NCBI GenBank assembly: GCA_000697055.1
Contig: JNDT01002304.1
Coordinates: 1 to 64,000 of the forward strand
Reading direction: 5' to 3'
Source of the DNA: Saksenaea vasiformis B4078
Lineage: Eukaryota; Mucoromycota; Mucoromycetes; Mucorales; Saksenaeaceae
DNA length: 64,000 nt
Positions 14,061 through 26,012 of the stretch are shown piece by piece. Made by a program: the position numbers and the translations under genes. Numbering within the stretch: position 1 is the first letter of the stretch; every line of letters begins with the position of its first letter. The notes beneath the pieces were generated by a model. The model saw only the letters and a list, made by a program, of their open reading frames with translations. It had not been told where the DNA came from and did not search any database.

Positions 14061-15083
14061 TGTGTCACAGAAGTTATACAGCACCCTAGAACAACGGTAA
14101 AGCGAGACAGCGCATTTGTTTGTTTATTTATCCAATTTTCTAATGGGCCATAGCAAATGTTCTCTACGGTTCCTCAGAAAAGAGTATATTACGATGATAG
14201 GGGTCCACGCGTTTCTTGCCTAGGTTGTTTTGAGCTGAACGCGTGTTAGATGATGCGATGGCCGTATGTTAATTGAAGGTTATCATCTTGTACTGTAATC
14301 AATCAAGTCCCTCGTATCTCTGGGCAGCGGGGGTGTAGGACTGTGGCTATTTGATGTCATTGTTTAGGATGAGGCAGATGTGTGTAATGCTGTCGTAGAC
14401 TTTGATGTTAGTTCCTTTCCTTAGTAACTTGACATGGGTGTGGTAGCTCCAAGTTTTTGTAACATTTGTGCCTTTCGTTGAATGACACTGGAACCTCAAA
14501 AGTCCGAATAGTGTTTCCCCAATTTTTCCTAACTGCACGGATAACGTCATAATCTGTGATTCTTTGGGATAATACATAGACTTCCACGAAATTGTGTCAT
14601 CCAACAGAGCAGCGGCTTGGTGCATTTGTACGGACCGTTGACCATTCGAGGACTCTATAACACTATCATTTCTGCTTTTGCATTGCGTAACAACGGCCAC
14701 CCACTGCTGTGCTTCAGCTTTCACACCACTCAAGTCAAACAAGGTCGGTAATGGTATCTGCGGATTTAGAATGATGTTTCTATTGGATTGTTCCAGAAGA
14801 TACATTAACGAAACATATGGATCAATAGAACCAATCCATCAGAACTGGTCCAAATCCTTTAGGCGTATTAGTGAATCTTCTTTAGCAGGGCACCATTCGC
14901 ATGAACTTGTTTTTTGCTCATCACACATCACATCATAACGAATAAGCACATAGAATATCATCATATAGCGTTTAAGGAAATATGAGGTTGGGGACTGCTT
15001 CGATGTAATAAAAGATAGACTTTTGAGGCATGTAAAAAAGAAAAAAAAAGAACTTGAAATATTCTCATGGAAAGGAGCTTCAA

Positions 15084-15160
15084 ATGCTAGTGCTTTTGAA
15101 GGACACAGATCATCGCTTGACGTAGGTGTATTTTATCAACGGACCAACAGGTGACTTTCA
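15084..15160. repeat. Diverged duplicate segment, copy B
   Basis: Partner of the segment at 13992-14060, with the same order of shared words (gaaggac, tcgcttgacgt, ttatca, ggtgac). Both could be relics of one tandemly duplicated minus-strand gene. Confidence 0.4.
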
Positions 15161-15342
15161 CGACGGTGGAGACCACATGGCTCTTGTCCAACTTACAAAT
15201 ACCTGATCAGTCCTCACTGAGGTTATGGCCACCAGTTTCCTGTTCTTTTCATTCAGTCTATCATGGTGCAAGTCTGCCAACCTTTCCGATGAGCACTCGA
15301 AGCATGAGACATGTCAGTCATTAATGCGTTTATCAAGCGTCC

Positions 15343-15735
15343 TTAACCATATATCTTACTTTTCATCAATGATAATCCATCTATTAGTTTCCTCATGTCC
15401 TCGGGGAAAGTGTGCTTTACAGTGGGAATACAAAACGCCTTTACTTTCTGGAACATATACAAGCCATTGTCGTTGATCCACATGTGATATAGTTGTGCTT
15501 CGAAGGGAATTGCTACGGACATTCCAACCGGATACTCCAGCTTCCTCAAAATCAAAAGCTTCTCGAGACAAATGCCCCGTTCCTTTCTGAGAATTGATGG
15601 ACTATCATGTTGTTCGTACTGCTGAAGCGCTGTGAACGGTGGTGGCCGGAAATTGGAAGGCTTTAAAGATGAGAGCGTTTCAAAAAGACAAGATACCTCA
15701 GGTGACAAAACACGAAAACTAGATGCCCATGTCAT
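15343..15735 (-). pseudogene. Possible relic of the PD-(D/E)XK-like family
   Basis: A 130-residue minus-strand frame ends with a segment (YHMWINDNGLYMFQKV, then FCIP, then MRKLIDGLSLMKSKI) that parallels the C-terminal segment of the gene at 45.9-48.1 kb (YKMCLKHEAIYPYVEF, then LFRLP, then AVEVLLQIK). No catalytic EVK motif was found next to it. The resemblance is judged by eye and could be chance. Confidence 0.25.
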
Positions 15736-17849
15736 AGGATATCTATAGGAAAAGTGAAATATGTTAAAAAGTTAATATTTGACTTCAGGTTGTTTTAAAT
15801 AATGAAAATATTACGAGATAGAGCGGTTTTGCATAAAATCTGCGTGATGAAGTGTCCCTAGTAAATTCCCATGGACTGTGTTCAATGAGAGCAAGTACAG
15901 TATGATGTACACGGTACATATTCATACGAATGGTGGAGTGCCAAAAACACTTGTCTCTTTGCACTTCAGTGTCAACTCAGCAAGTCATAGAAGAAATGGC
16001 TATGATCTAGTATCAAGTATTATTCTCTACGCTTGGACCTCTGGCTAGTCAAACATGCGTTTTTATTTCACTGTACAAGCTATGAGATCATCTTGCACCC
16101 TATTTCCTTTTCTTGTCGAGTTGAAAGACCAGTGGTAAGTAAATTTCATGTATCCTTGGCGGCAGAGACCTTAATGCCAGTCATACTTATTTGTCCGCTT
16201 TTACTTCCATCTATATCCTTCCCATGCAAAGGATCTAAAGGAAATGGCTGCCCTGATGGAGCATTATATACTGCGAGGTGGACAAAACATTTAAGTTACT
16301 AGTCATTGTGCATTGGTCAGCATTGCCGAGGATCAGCTTGTGCTGGATAAATTTCTTTTATCTGAGGGATGCATGCCGGATAGTGGCCCCGCCAACTCAA
16401 TTGAATGTCATATGCCAGATGCTGATCATCAGATAGTAAGAAAAAGTTAAAAAAAGAAAAAAAGAGAAGTAGTTGGCATTTCGCTTTTCCCATTCAATGC
16501 TTGTGAGTAAGCATAAGAGTCGGGTTCTTTGCTGACTCGGCCTTGAACTTGGAGGATGATCGCATTATAGGCTGAGACACTGTACACAGTCAAGATCATC
16601 CAGGTGGTGATGACAGCTGACCTTCGTTCTATTCCCGTTCTGATTTCGTTTTAGCTTTTTTCTTTTTTTTCTAATAACCGAAAAGGTCCAGTTACAACAT
16701 CCGACAGTGTTTCTTTCCTAGTACGACAGTTGTGTGATCCCATAGAGATGGAATTCGCGGTCCTTCCCTTCCGACAGCCGATATCTACTCTATTCCTTGC
16801 AAAAAAGTCATCTTTTTTTTTCTTTTGTTTTCCACTCGGCTTAGACATGTTTTTTCATGAGAGAAAACGAAAAGAAGGATTGCGGAGTTCCCCTCTAGTT
16901 CGCGTGTGCCGAAAACAAAAGCGCATCATGGGAACAGCATCAGAGATGTCATTGATTGCTCGTTATTATAAACGCCGGCTGCACGGAACGGAAGAAATTT
17001 TTTAAAAAGCGCGGCGAAGTATGTTTTTTTTCTTTTTTTCCTTTCACGTGTCGTTTGAGCAAAATATACCAAGTTTATTGGAAATAGATGGATTGGGAAA
17101 GAAAAAGCCATACATATCACGTCAAAATGAAACACTGACACAAGTTCTTTGCTAAATCTTTTTATTTTAATGATGCATCTCTATCTCATTAACTGCAATT
17201 TACCTTTACTTCAACGTAATAAAGAAGGTTTAGTTTGTGTAACAACCTAGAAGGTACCTGATACCCATCTACTGGTTATGGCGTTTTTTAATGTGCTTAT
17301 GTCAGTAAACTGTACCTGTAAACAACACAGCAAAGAACAAGATACCTCCATCGAAAAAAAAAAGCATGGCTCTTCGGTAAGAAGAGGAAGCTCTAATGGT
17401 TCCACAAAGCTTTAACCCTCTTCCTTCTTCCATGATCTTTCTCTCCCTTTTTCTTTATGTACATACTATCATCGTCCGCAGACGCCACATCCTTCTTCTC
17501 TAGGAACAATTCTCCTATGCGCGTAGCCCCCCTTAGGCTGTAAAAAAAAAGGATAAAGATAAAAGCCCATTGGTAAACAGGGTTTTACTTCATTTTTGCC
17601 CAATGGACTCAATGACCAATCATAGGTCACCGAAAAAAAAAAGGTTAACATCAGCCCGCTCAAGAAGGATTGGGATTTCCCATTTGATGGATAAAATAAC
17701 TGCTGTCATTTGAGACCAAAAATAACAATAATAATAAAAAAAATATGGGCATAACGTGTCGTCTTCTTTTTTTTTTTTAGTTTTTTTTTCTTTTTTGTTG
17801 CGCGTGTGTGTGCGTGAGTGTATGTATATAAAGAAGAAACAAAGTAAAT

Positions 17850-17890
17850 GTGTGTGTGTGTGCGTGCGTGCGTGTGTGCGTTCGTGCGTG
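17850..17890. repeat. GT/GC-rich microsatellite
   Basis: A run of tgtgtgtg followed by tgcgtgcgtgcgtgtgtgcg. Simple sequence in non-coding DNA, part of a cluster of homopolymers at the left edge of the gene island. Confidence 0.85.
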
Positions 17891-18668
17891 TCGCGTGCGT
17901 TATGTGTAAGTGTGTGCAAGTGTACGTTACGAATGAGTGTTTTTTTTTGTATCCATCTTTTTTTCTCTTTTTCATTTTTATACAGCCAACGTGGAAGAAG
18001 GAGAAACGCCTATGTACATGAGATGACCGGGAGGACCATGACTTGTCATGCCAACCAAGGTCGGAGAGATCGGCTCAGCCAACCGGGTCGAAAGCCGTGT
18101 CTTCCACTTTTTTTTTATAAGCAAAAGAAAAGAAAAAAGGTCGCATTGTCAGGGACATTGGCTGAACGCTTTGATGTTCCTTACTTGTGTAATGCACACC
18201 ATGCGTAATGATCTTGTTGATCCAAATCAGCACTACAAACTGGACAGATCCGGGGGTCTTTTTGAATCATGGACTAATAGTCAACTCTCTTTCTTTAGTT
18301 ATAGATTTTCTTTTAAAAAAGTTCCATTGTTCTATTAGCATACTTGATCGTTTGTAGAGAGAAAAGAGTAACAAAAAAGAAAAGAAAAAAGAAAAAAGGT
18401 AAAAAAGTGCACATCGATTGGCGGTCTTTATATATGAACAACGTGGGTGTAAAGCGGGATGGTAATGCAATCTACTATTGAAGCAAAAAAACAATATGTG
18501 CTGCGCAAATGGGTGGGACAAGACTTCTTTTTTTTTTTTTTGGTGAGAGAGAGAAAGTCAGTTTCAGCTTCCAAGGGGTCGGTAAAGTTGTCATGCTTTA
18601 GTTTTTCACATGACTGAGAGAGAGACACACACACCTTTCCTTTTTTTTCTTTTTTTTTTTTTTGGCCT

Positions 18669-21278
18669 TCATTTGTCGATGCGATTGATCCAGTCACTTG
18701 GGATGGTTGGTACGATGTTTTGTTCCTTGGGTCGTTCGGCCTTTAATTTCTGTTTTAGTGCTTCATACATGGCATCACCACAGTAATGATGATCCTGTCT
18801 GTTATTTGTCGGTAATAATGATGATGGTGACAATGATGATGATGATGAAACCCGGGCTGTAGGATCATTATGTTGAGAAGGAGAAAGTAATATTTGATTT
18901 AAGCTTGATATGCTTGCTCGACGCGATACACTTTCATCCGACGCCAGACTGCAGGCACTTTCCGAAGAGGATTGGTACAAGTCCGCCGACTGCATCACAT
19001 AACTTTCGATAGACTCCGGCAAACGTGACTCCGCTACTTCGTAACGGTAACCAAGGACACACCGCATCGTCTGCTCAGGATTCAGATGATGAAAGCTTTT
19101 CACCGTGCTTTGAAATAACGACAATTCATTCAACTGGGAAAGACATTGTAAGAGCTGTAACAGTTGAACAAGAGGAGCAAACGCTTCCACGCCTTTTTGT
19201 TGCCGCGCCCATTCCTCGATAACGGAAACATTCATTCGGATCTGGACAGCTTTGGACCGACACAGGTACTTTTTATTCCGTAAAATACCGTGGAAAAGTC
19301 GCCATGCAATCGATCGAAGTAACTCAGACACCACCTGTTCCATGATCACCGGGAACACCTGGTACAACTGCATGGCACGTTGAATGGACGACAGGAAAGC
19401 GGTGATCGAGTTTGGTGAAACCGTGGCACGTAGCAACGGGTCCTCCCCCGCTGGAGCTGACCGTCGCACACGACGTCTTCGGAAGAACCGCTGCCAACCA
19501 GGATGAATAAAATCAACCTCCTCCATATCCTGAATCGGCTCAAATTCAAGCATCGCCGGCACCAACAACTTATCCAAACGCCGCTCCCCTTCCTCCACCA
19601 TCCGCCCGAAGAGCTCTGCAATCCCATCCGCCAACGCTTGCTGTATCTTCGTCGTGCTCACAACCAACCCAGGATCTCGCTGAAAATAACTTAACAACTG
19701 ACCCATATTTGCCATCCAAAAAGCCATCATCTCCAGATCTCGAACCTATCAAAAAAAAACAAAAAACAAAAAAAGAAAAGAAAAAGAGAGAGTTAACCAC
19801 ACGGTCGTATCGATGCTTCTCCTTCTTCTTTTTCCTTTTTGTTTTTTTTACCTTGGTCACTTTTGCCCATTTTGTCATCACCGCGTCGAGAAAGGCATGT
19901 AGTAAGTCTCGGTTCGAATAGTAATGGGCAAAACGCGCACTTAAAAATACAACATTGGCAGGAACCCATGTTGGTTCCGACGGCTTCTTCAGGTCACTAA
20001 TCACTTCCACCATATGGTCAATCGTGTTCTGACTAAACACGAACATCTGATCGGGCAAACATGCGTCCCACATGAATTTGTATGTGGACCGCATGTTGGC
20101 CTCGCGTTGTGCAAGATCGTCGTCGTCGTCGTCATCATCTACGTCCTCCTCCTCCTCCTCCTCCTCCTTCAATGCAATCACAGGCTTATGAACCTTTTGA
20201 TCATAGAACTCATGCCCCTCACTATGTTCTCCCTGCTCCGGCAAAAAAGAAGAAAGCTTCCTCATCATCTTGCTAACAGGTAAAGCTGCCGCTAATGTTT
20301 TTGAACGACCGTGTCGGTGCGTTTGTTTCCTTCCCAGATGGGCAAGTAGGGTGACCTTGGTTGCATCAACGAAATCATGCACTGTATAACCCTGTGTACT
20401 CTGCATCGAGAGTGAGGCATCGTGATCCAATAATACCTGAATCAGTGGCTCGTCGTGATTATTCACTGCCCACATGAGCGCCGTCCATCCCTCTACAAAA
20501 AAAAAAAGAAATTAGTTAGCTACGTTTTCTTTTTCTTTTCTTTTCCTTTTTTTCTTTTTTTACGTTTATCCTGACGGTTCACATTGGCACCCGCTTTGAG
20601 TAAGACTTGAGCGACTTCTAAATGACCGAAACAGGCTGCTGCTACCAAAGGTGGCGTACCATAGGTAGATGCATCTACATCTATCAGCATAGACCATCGA
20701 GGACTGTCGAGTAACCATTGGACTGTCCTTAAATCTCCATTGGACGCTGCCCGATTCAACGTGTAGGTTACACACCGTCGCCGTCGCCATGTCTCATCCG
20801 ACCCCGCATCCTGTTGTGCCATCGTCTCCAAAAATTCAGGCGGCTCTTCTTCTTCTTCTTCTTCTTTTTCGTCGTCATTGTCGTCATCGACGGGTATCTG
20901 CGTAGGATGAATACTAGTGGTTATATTGGAAGACGACGACGTGGAGGAAAGTGATGAGGAAGTGGTGGTGGAAGACCAAGATATCGTATGTCGTCGTGGG
21001 TCAACAAGAGACGGTGGTTCCCGCGCTTGCTGTTGCTGCTGCTGCTGCTGCTGCTGCTGTTGTTTTTCTTCTGTCATTTGTGTAAGCATGGAAGCGAATT
21101 CCTGGAAACTGTCTGCGATTCGTGCCGACAGTTCTTGCGGGGGCATGCTTTCGCGATGCCGCGCCAACGTGGTACTATTCCGCCGTTGCACGGGGTCCAG
21201 AGTGCAGGTAGCGGTGGGTTGGAGAGAGTAGGATCGTTGGACGGGTACTCGACGTCGTGTTGTCCTGTGGTCGTTCAT
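18669..21278 (-). CDS. Ankyrin-repeat and dilute (DIL) domain protein
   Basis: Three exons on the minus strand (21278-20564, 20492-19852, 19745-18669) give 810 residues. The first 165 residues are low-complexity, with a polyglutamine run (CAG repeats near 21.03-21.06 kb) and acidic runs. About 165-270 are ankyrin repeats (TPPLVAAACFGHLEVAQVLL, then WTALMWAVNN). From about residue 400 the protein matches the DIL domain, the cargo-binding globular tail first described in class V myosins (WVPANVVFLSARFAHYYSN, and later LFHGILRNKKYLC). Fungi carry such ankyrin-DIL proteins without a myosin motor; a role in vesicle or organelle trafficking is inferred. The first junction restores DKQGWTAL across a 71-nt intron with a ctaac branch site. 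A run of eight Asp preceded by Glu codons interrupts the second exon. The ATG is the first in frame after an upstream T-rich leader. Confidence 0.8.
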
Positions 21279-21682
21279 TATCACTAAAGGAAAGGAAAGG
21301 AGAAAGCACAAGAAAAGGAATAGTTTTAATATAAAAATAAAAAACGGAAAAATTAGAATGGGACCAAAGCGTGAGTGCAATGCGTGAGTAGGTAGCACGA
21401 ACAATGGACTGGGTTACAACACGACATATGAAAAAAGGAGGACATGGATCGACAGGGAGACACAAGGGAAAAAAAGAAAAAAAGTGCCTCGCACCAAAAA
21501 CCAATAATAAGAGTTTAACAAAGAAGAAAAAGAAACAGAAGGCGCATAAAGGCCAAAAAAAAAGAAGACTTTCATCGTCAAAAAGTGATCGACATCATGC
21601 TAAATAGGATCATCATTGCCCTCCTTTCGGACCCCTTCTCTTTATGTTTTACGTCAAAAACGAATCATTTATTAGAGACGTA

Positions 21683-23495
21683 TCACACCACTTCTTCTTG
21701 TTTCGGAACAACTCTTCGTCTTGACCGCGTGACGTTTCGACCATGGTTTGGTGTCCACGGTCCCAAACTCTCATTGGCATAGAAATCCATTGGATAAACA
21801 CCTTGCCATTCTGCTTTGCCAAGTGCAATCGCTGCCTCGTAAGGTGTCAGTAATGGCTTGGAAAAAGCATAGCCCCAATCAATCGATAATCTTGGACATG
21901 CAATCTGAACCCAACTAGCCCCAGATGTCAGCTTGCACTTTTTTTTTTCAACTGACAAATACACTTACGCATCCACATCGGCGAACTGGGCTAGTTTTCC
22001 CGGGAAAATCTCTGATAGTAAGACAGTAACGCATTCCTTGCCGGCCTCACGAATAACATTTTCCAAATACTCCATAATCTGTGGTTTTCCTTGTCTACCC
22101 AAAGTACCCAGAATCAATCCATATTTCTTGGCTGCCGTACCAACTTGGATGGCATGTTTTCGCAAGGAATGCATCTCCTCATGGTCGTATCGTTCACGTG
22201 TAAACGTTTTGCCATAGGGATCGTATCTAATATTTCATCAACAACCAATGGACAAAAATAAGGGTACTACTACTACTATTACTACTACTTACTGAAATGC
22301 AGGGATCGTCGGGTTGTGGATCATGATGGATTCAAGATGAAATCGTCCGTCGCCTATGTAACTAGTACAAACAACAATGTTAATTCAATGATGCTTAGGA
22401 GGAACAGACGGCTTACATGATCGCGTCAAAGTCAGGTAGTCGGGGGGATGTACAGCCGAGCACTTCGCCTGGTGAAAGCGGCTTTGCTTGTGGAATAAGA
22501 ACCTCATAGTCTTGTTGCAAAGGTTCACGCGATGCCTGTATCCGGAGGGGTTCACTTTACAAAAAAAAAAAAACCGAACACTAGTTCGTTCGTCTCTCTT
22601 ACCTGAAGTGCGGGGGCAAATTGAATGGGGGCAACCAGTACCAGTTTCTTTCCTTTTTCGAAATTTTTCTTGACTGTATCGATGAAATGCTGTGTATCAA
22701 TGCCAATATCTACAAAAACGTACAAGGTATTGATGGGTGTAACATCCACGGGCACTGCAAGGAAAATGGAATGAATAAAGAGCGAGACAGCGGATCATCC
22801 ATTCTTTTTCTTTTTTACCTAGACAGCTGTGACCGTAATGCACGAGAAAATCGCAACCCAGTGCTCGTGCTGTAAAATCATCAATGCAACATGCACCGTA
22901 GGTCACGTCGCCCATGATTAATGTTTCTGCCTGACAAAACCTGTTGATGGATCTTTCAGCCTTCCCTCCACTTTCTTTTTCATCTCTCTATTTCTTACGT
23001 TTCCAGAATATCCGAAAGTAGACAAGCAAACATTAACAGTCCTTCAGGTAACTGAAGTGCAACTAACGTATCCCCTTTCAGTCATGCTGTGTCGTTATAC
23101 TCTCCCTTTTTCTTATTACCTTTTTTGGCACCTGCTTTCCTAACTCGCCAGACCGTTTTATGAACTTCGAAATTGTAATTGGACGGGATCTATCATGAAC
23201 GCATGAGATCGCTATTACTGCAGCAAAGTCTGTGTCTCTTTACTTGTTCAATGGCTTTGTTTAACAGTGGATCGTTCAAGATCTCCTCGGGGATCTGGTT
23301 CACCATGCGATTGGTTCTCGATCGTGCCGATCCTTTGCTGTGGGTGAGTTTAAGTGGGCAGCGATCGTTTTAATTTCGTAACTCACTCGCAAATCCAACA
23401 GTGCCATCTTCTATAGCCATCTCATCGGATGGCTGTGACCGTTTCGCACGTCCAACAAATCGTCTTCTTGGCTTTTCCTGTTGTGTACTTTCCAT
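21683..23495 (-). CDS. Diphthamide biosynthesis protein 1 (2-(3-amino-3-carboxypropyl)histidine synthase subunit)
   Basis: About ten short exons on the minus strand join into a protein close to the family length (about 440 residues). Dph1 with Dph2 performs the first diphthamide step, a radical-type transfer of the aminocarboxypropyl group of SAM to a histidine of elongation factor 2. The three cysteines that hold the unusual 4Fe-4S cluster lie in their family contexts: [19 protein letters not shown] and [13 protein letters not shown]. Other family blocks are [45 protein letters not shown] and PYEAAIAL. Nearly all junctions are clean GT-AG and in frame. The first intron is ambiguous (two possible donor/acceptor pairs near 23,340-23,395), which affects only a few poorly conserved residues. 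It diverges from COX15 across a shared 434-bp region. Confidence 0.9.
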
Positions 23496-23929
23496 GGTGG
23501 GTCGGAGGGAGGGTATGTGTGGTACCGGCAAAAAGAACAAGAAAAATTATATCGCCTGATGTGGGGGGGGGGATTGTGTGTGAGAAGAGAGGGGAAAAGC
23601 CACCGTCCTGAAGGTTTCGGATACACTCACAACTCAACAATTCACGGACAGCAAGAGAAATTAACCAAAAGATAAAAATTAAAAAAAAAGGATAAAATAC
23701 ATTGCGCGCTGCAGTTATGGGCTGTTCTGTGGGGGAGGCGGGGCGCGGCTTCCCGGATGGGCCAGGGGAGGGAGTGGTGAGTTGGATGGATGGTTCAAGC
23801 CACTCAACCGGGTCGAGCTCCGCAGGCCATGCGATTGAATAGACAGACAGAAAAGAAACACTTTCGTGGTCAGGCCACATTTTTCAACTTTATCTCTCTC
23901 ACTCACTCCCCCTTCTCTTTGTTTACTTC
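23496..23929. promoter_or_regulatory. Divergent promoter region between DPH1 and COX15
   Basis: The two start codons face away from each other across 434 bp, so both promoters must lie here. It contains a G9 run near 23.56 kb, an A9 run near 23.68 kb and, just before COX15, a pyrimidine-rich leader (tctctctcactcactccccc). I see no clear TATA box on either side. Confidence 0.6.
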
Positions 23930-25393
23930 ATGTTGAGACCAACCAATATGCGTTCACTGGCGAGTCTTGGATTCCGGTGTCGGGCTGCATTGCGTCCATT
24001 AGGTCAACATCTCCCAAGACAAACGTTCGCCCCTGTGAAACGTTTCGCTTCCACTACCACCACAACAACAACAGCAGCAGTACCATCGTCAGCAGCAGCA
24101 GGATCTGTTGCCACAAAGACATTCAAGTTCGCGACCGTAACGAAACCCGCCGTGGCCTACTGGTTATACTTTAACGCAGGGCTGGTGTATGCCATTGTAG
24201 TCGTCGGTGGTTTGACACGTTTGACAGAAAGTGGTCTTTCCATTACGGAATGGAATGTTATCTCTGGTATGAAACCACCCCGGTCTGAACAAGAATGGGT
24301 AGACGAATTTGAGAAATACAAACAATTTCCCGAATACAAACTGTAAGGATTAACTAACTATAACAAACACAAATTTTCTCAGCAATTGACCTTTTTTTTT
24401 CTTTCTGTTTTAGTTTGAATCGCCATATGACGTTGAATGAATTCAAGACCATTTTTTACTGGGAATGGTCTCATCGTATGATTGGTCGTTTTATCGGTGG
24501 TTCCTTTATTTTGCCAGGCTTGTTCTTTGCATCGCGTGGTTACATGACCAAGCGCGTTGCAAAACAGGCCCTTGGTATCACAGCCCTTCTGGGTTTCCAG
24601 GTAAAAAAAAAGAAAAAGTGGATGGGTCGTTTCCAACGTAAACCCCGGTACTTAAAAATATTATTATTATTATTAGGGCTTTATGGGGTGGTACATGGTT
24701 AAGTCTGGTTTGAATCAAGCATTGATGCAAGAACCTGGCGCTGTGCCACGTGTCAGTCAGTACCGTTTGACAGCTCATCTGGCAACGGCATTTATGATCT
24801 ATGGTTCCTCTATCTTTGTCGCCGCCGATGTTCTGCGTCAACATAAATTGGCCACAGGAACCTACCCTCAATCAACCGCGGCTATGATCAATAACCCTGT
24901 GCTGAAGCGTTTCCGTATCGCAGCCCATTCCCTCGCTGGTCTTGTCTTCTTGACAGCAATGTCGGGAGGACTGGTGGCTGGTCTGGATGCTGGTTTGATT
25001 TACAATGAATTCCCTTTTATGGGCGAGGGTCTTGTTCCTCCCCGATCCGAACTGTGGTCTGATGAATTTGTCAAGCCCAACGACAATGGCCGATGGCGTA
25101 ATCTGTTGGAAAACCCAACCACCGTGCAGTTTGATCACCGAACATTGGCAGAGACCACAGCTACGTTAAGCACAGCCCTGTGGTTGTACTCCCGTCGACT
25201 TCCTCTTCCAAAGAATGTGAAGATGGCAGTGAATACCATGATGGGTGCCGTGGTGGTGCAGGTCACACTAGGTATCAGTACACTCATCTACATGGTCCCC
25301 ATTGAACTGGCCGCAGCACATCAAGCAGGCGCACTGGCCTTGCTGACCTCCAATTTCTGGTTAATCCATGCCCTCCGCCGCGTGCCCTTGTAA
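23930..25393 (+). CDS. Heme A synthase, mitochondrial inner membrane
   Basis: Exons 23930-24342, 24414-24600 and 24677-25393 join to 438 residues. Cox15 oxidises heme O to heme A for cytochrome c oxidase. The N-terminus is rich in Arg and Ser and free of acidic residues (a mitochondrial presequence ending near KRFAS), followed by a Thr/Ala linker. Family motifs include [16 protein letters not shown], the heme-ligand histidine contexts [28 protein letters not shown] and [12 protein letters not shown], and about eight membrane segments. A second ATG at codon 7 could also start translation. Introns are 71 and 76 nt; the latter ends in a TTATTA tract. Confidence 0.95.
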
Positions 25394-26012
25394 TAATGTA
25401 ATCAACAACGAAAAAAAAAACATAGACTAGAAAGTTTTAATTACAGGAAATAAATAAATACTACGTTTACGTTCGTTCGAGTCGAATAAAGAATTTAGCG
25501 CTGAGAAGTGAGTTCATCCAAGAAATCGTTTGCGCTTGGATGGCCCTGAATCCCTAGTTTTAACCAAACCCTAACCAGTAACCCCAGATTGAACTTCCTC
25601 ACCTTTTTTTTTCTTGTAGGTTTTTTTTATCCCGTCTCCTGTTTTCAACGACTGTAAACAATTTGCACAAGAGTACGCAAAAGGAAAAAAAAAGGAATAT
25701 CTATTTATTATCTCCACTTTATTCAATTTATGCACAATGTTTGCCCAATATGTCATACGCGCTCTAGGTATCCGCATAATGATCTCATGGATTCTATCAA
25801 ACCGGCTCTAGCTCACCAAAAAGACATGTTGGCCCACCTCACATCCAAAATTCTACTTGAAATCATGCGCACTCATAAGATGTAATGAACAGAGTGTAGA
25901 CTATAACCTAATCTACATTCGTCATGCATGCAGTCCCGGACCCCTTCGAAATAGGTCTATCTGTCATGGAATAAAAGGCAGCCTCCTTTTAAGTGACAAT
26001 ATACAAATCAAA
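25394..26012. other. Intergenic region COX15-MFS
   Basis: No gene. Contains several A/T runs and the likely 3' end of COX15 (aataaataaat). An aataaaagg element about 40 bp before the MFS ATG could serve as its TATA-like box. Confidence 0.5.

Larger units (their letters stand above)
11780..18668. other. Gene-poor stretch
   Basis: No intact gene recognised. It contains two diverged copies of a roughly 70-bp segment 1.1 kb apart (about 14.0 and 15.1 kb), a minus-strand frame at 15.3-15.7 kb that may be a family relic, and from about 16.4 kb onward increasing A/T homopolymers and a GT-rich microsatellite as the gene island begins. Frames in the simple-sequence part (17.6-18.7 kb) are low-complexity artefacts. 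Confidence 0.5.

Noticed and set aside
17620..18521. Several 80-150-residue open frames on both strands
   Set aside because: They translate GT/CA repeats and A/T homopolymers (poly-Lys, poly-Phe, alternating Thr-His) and show no family features.
25555..25600. Telomere-like aaccctaacc words
   Set aside because: Only one or two units in a mixed context between genes, not an array.
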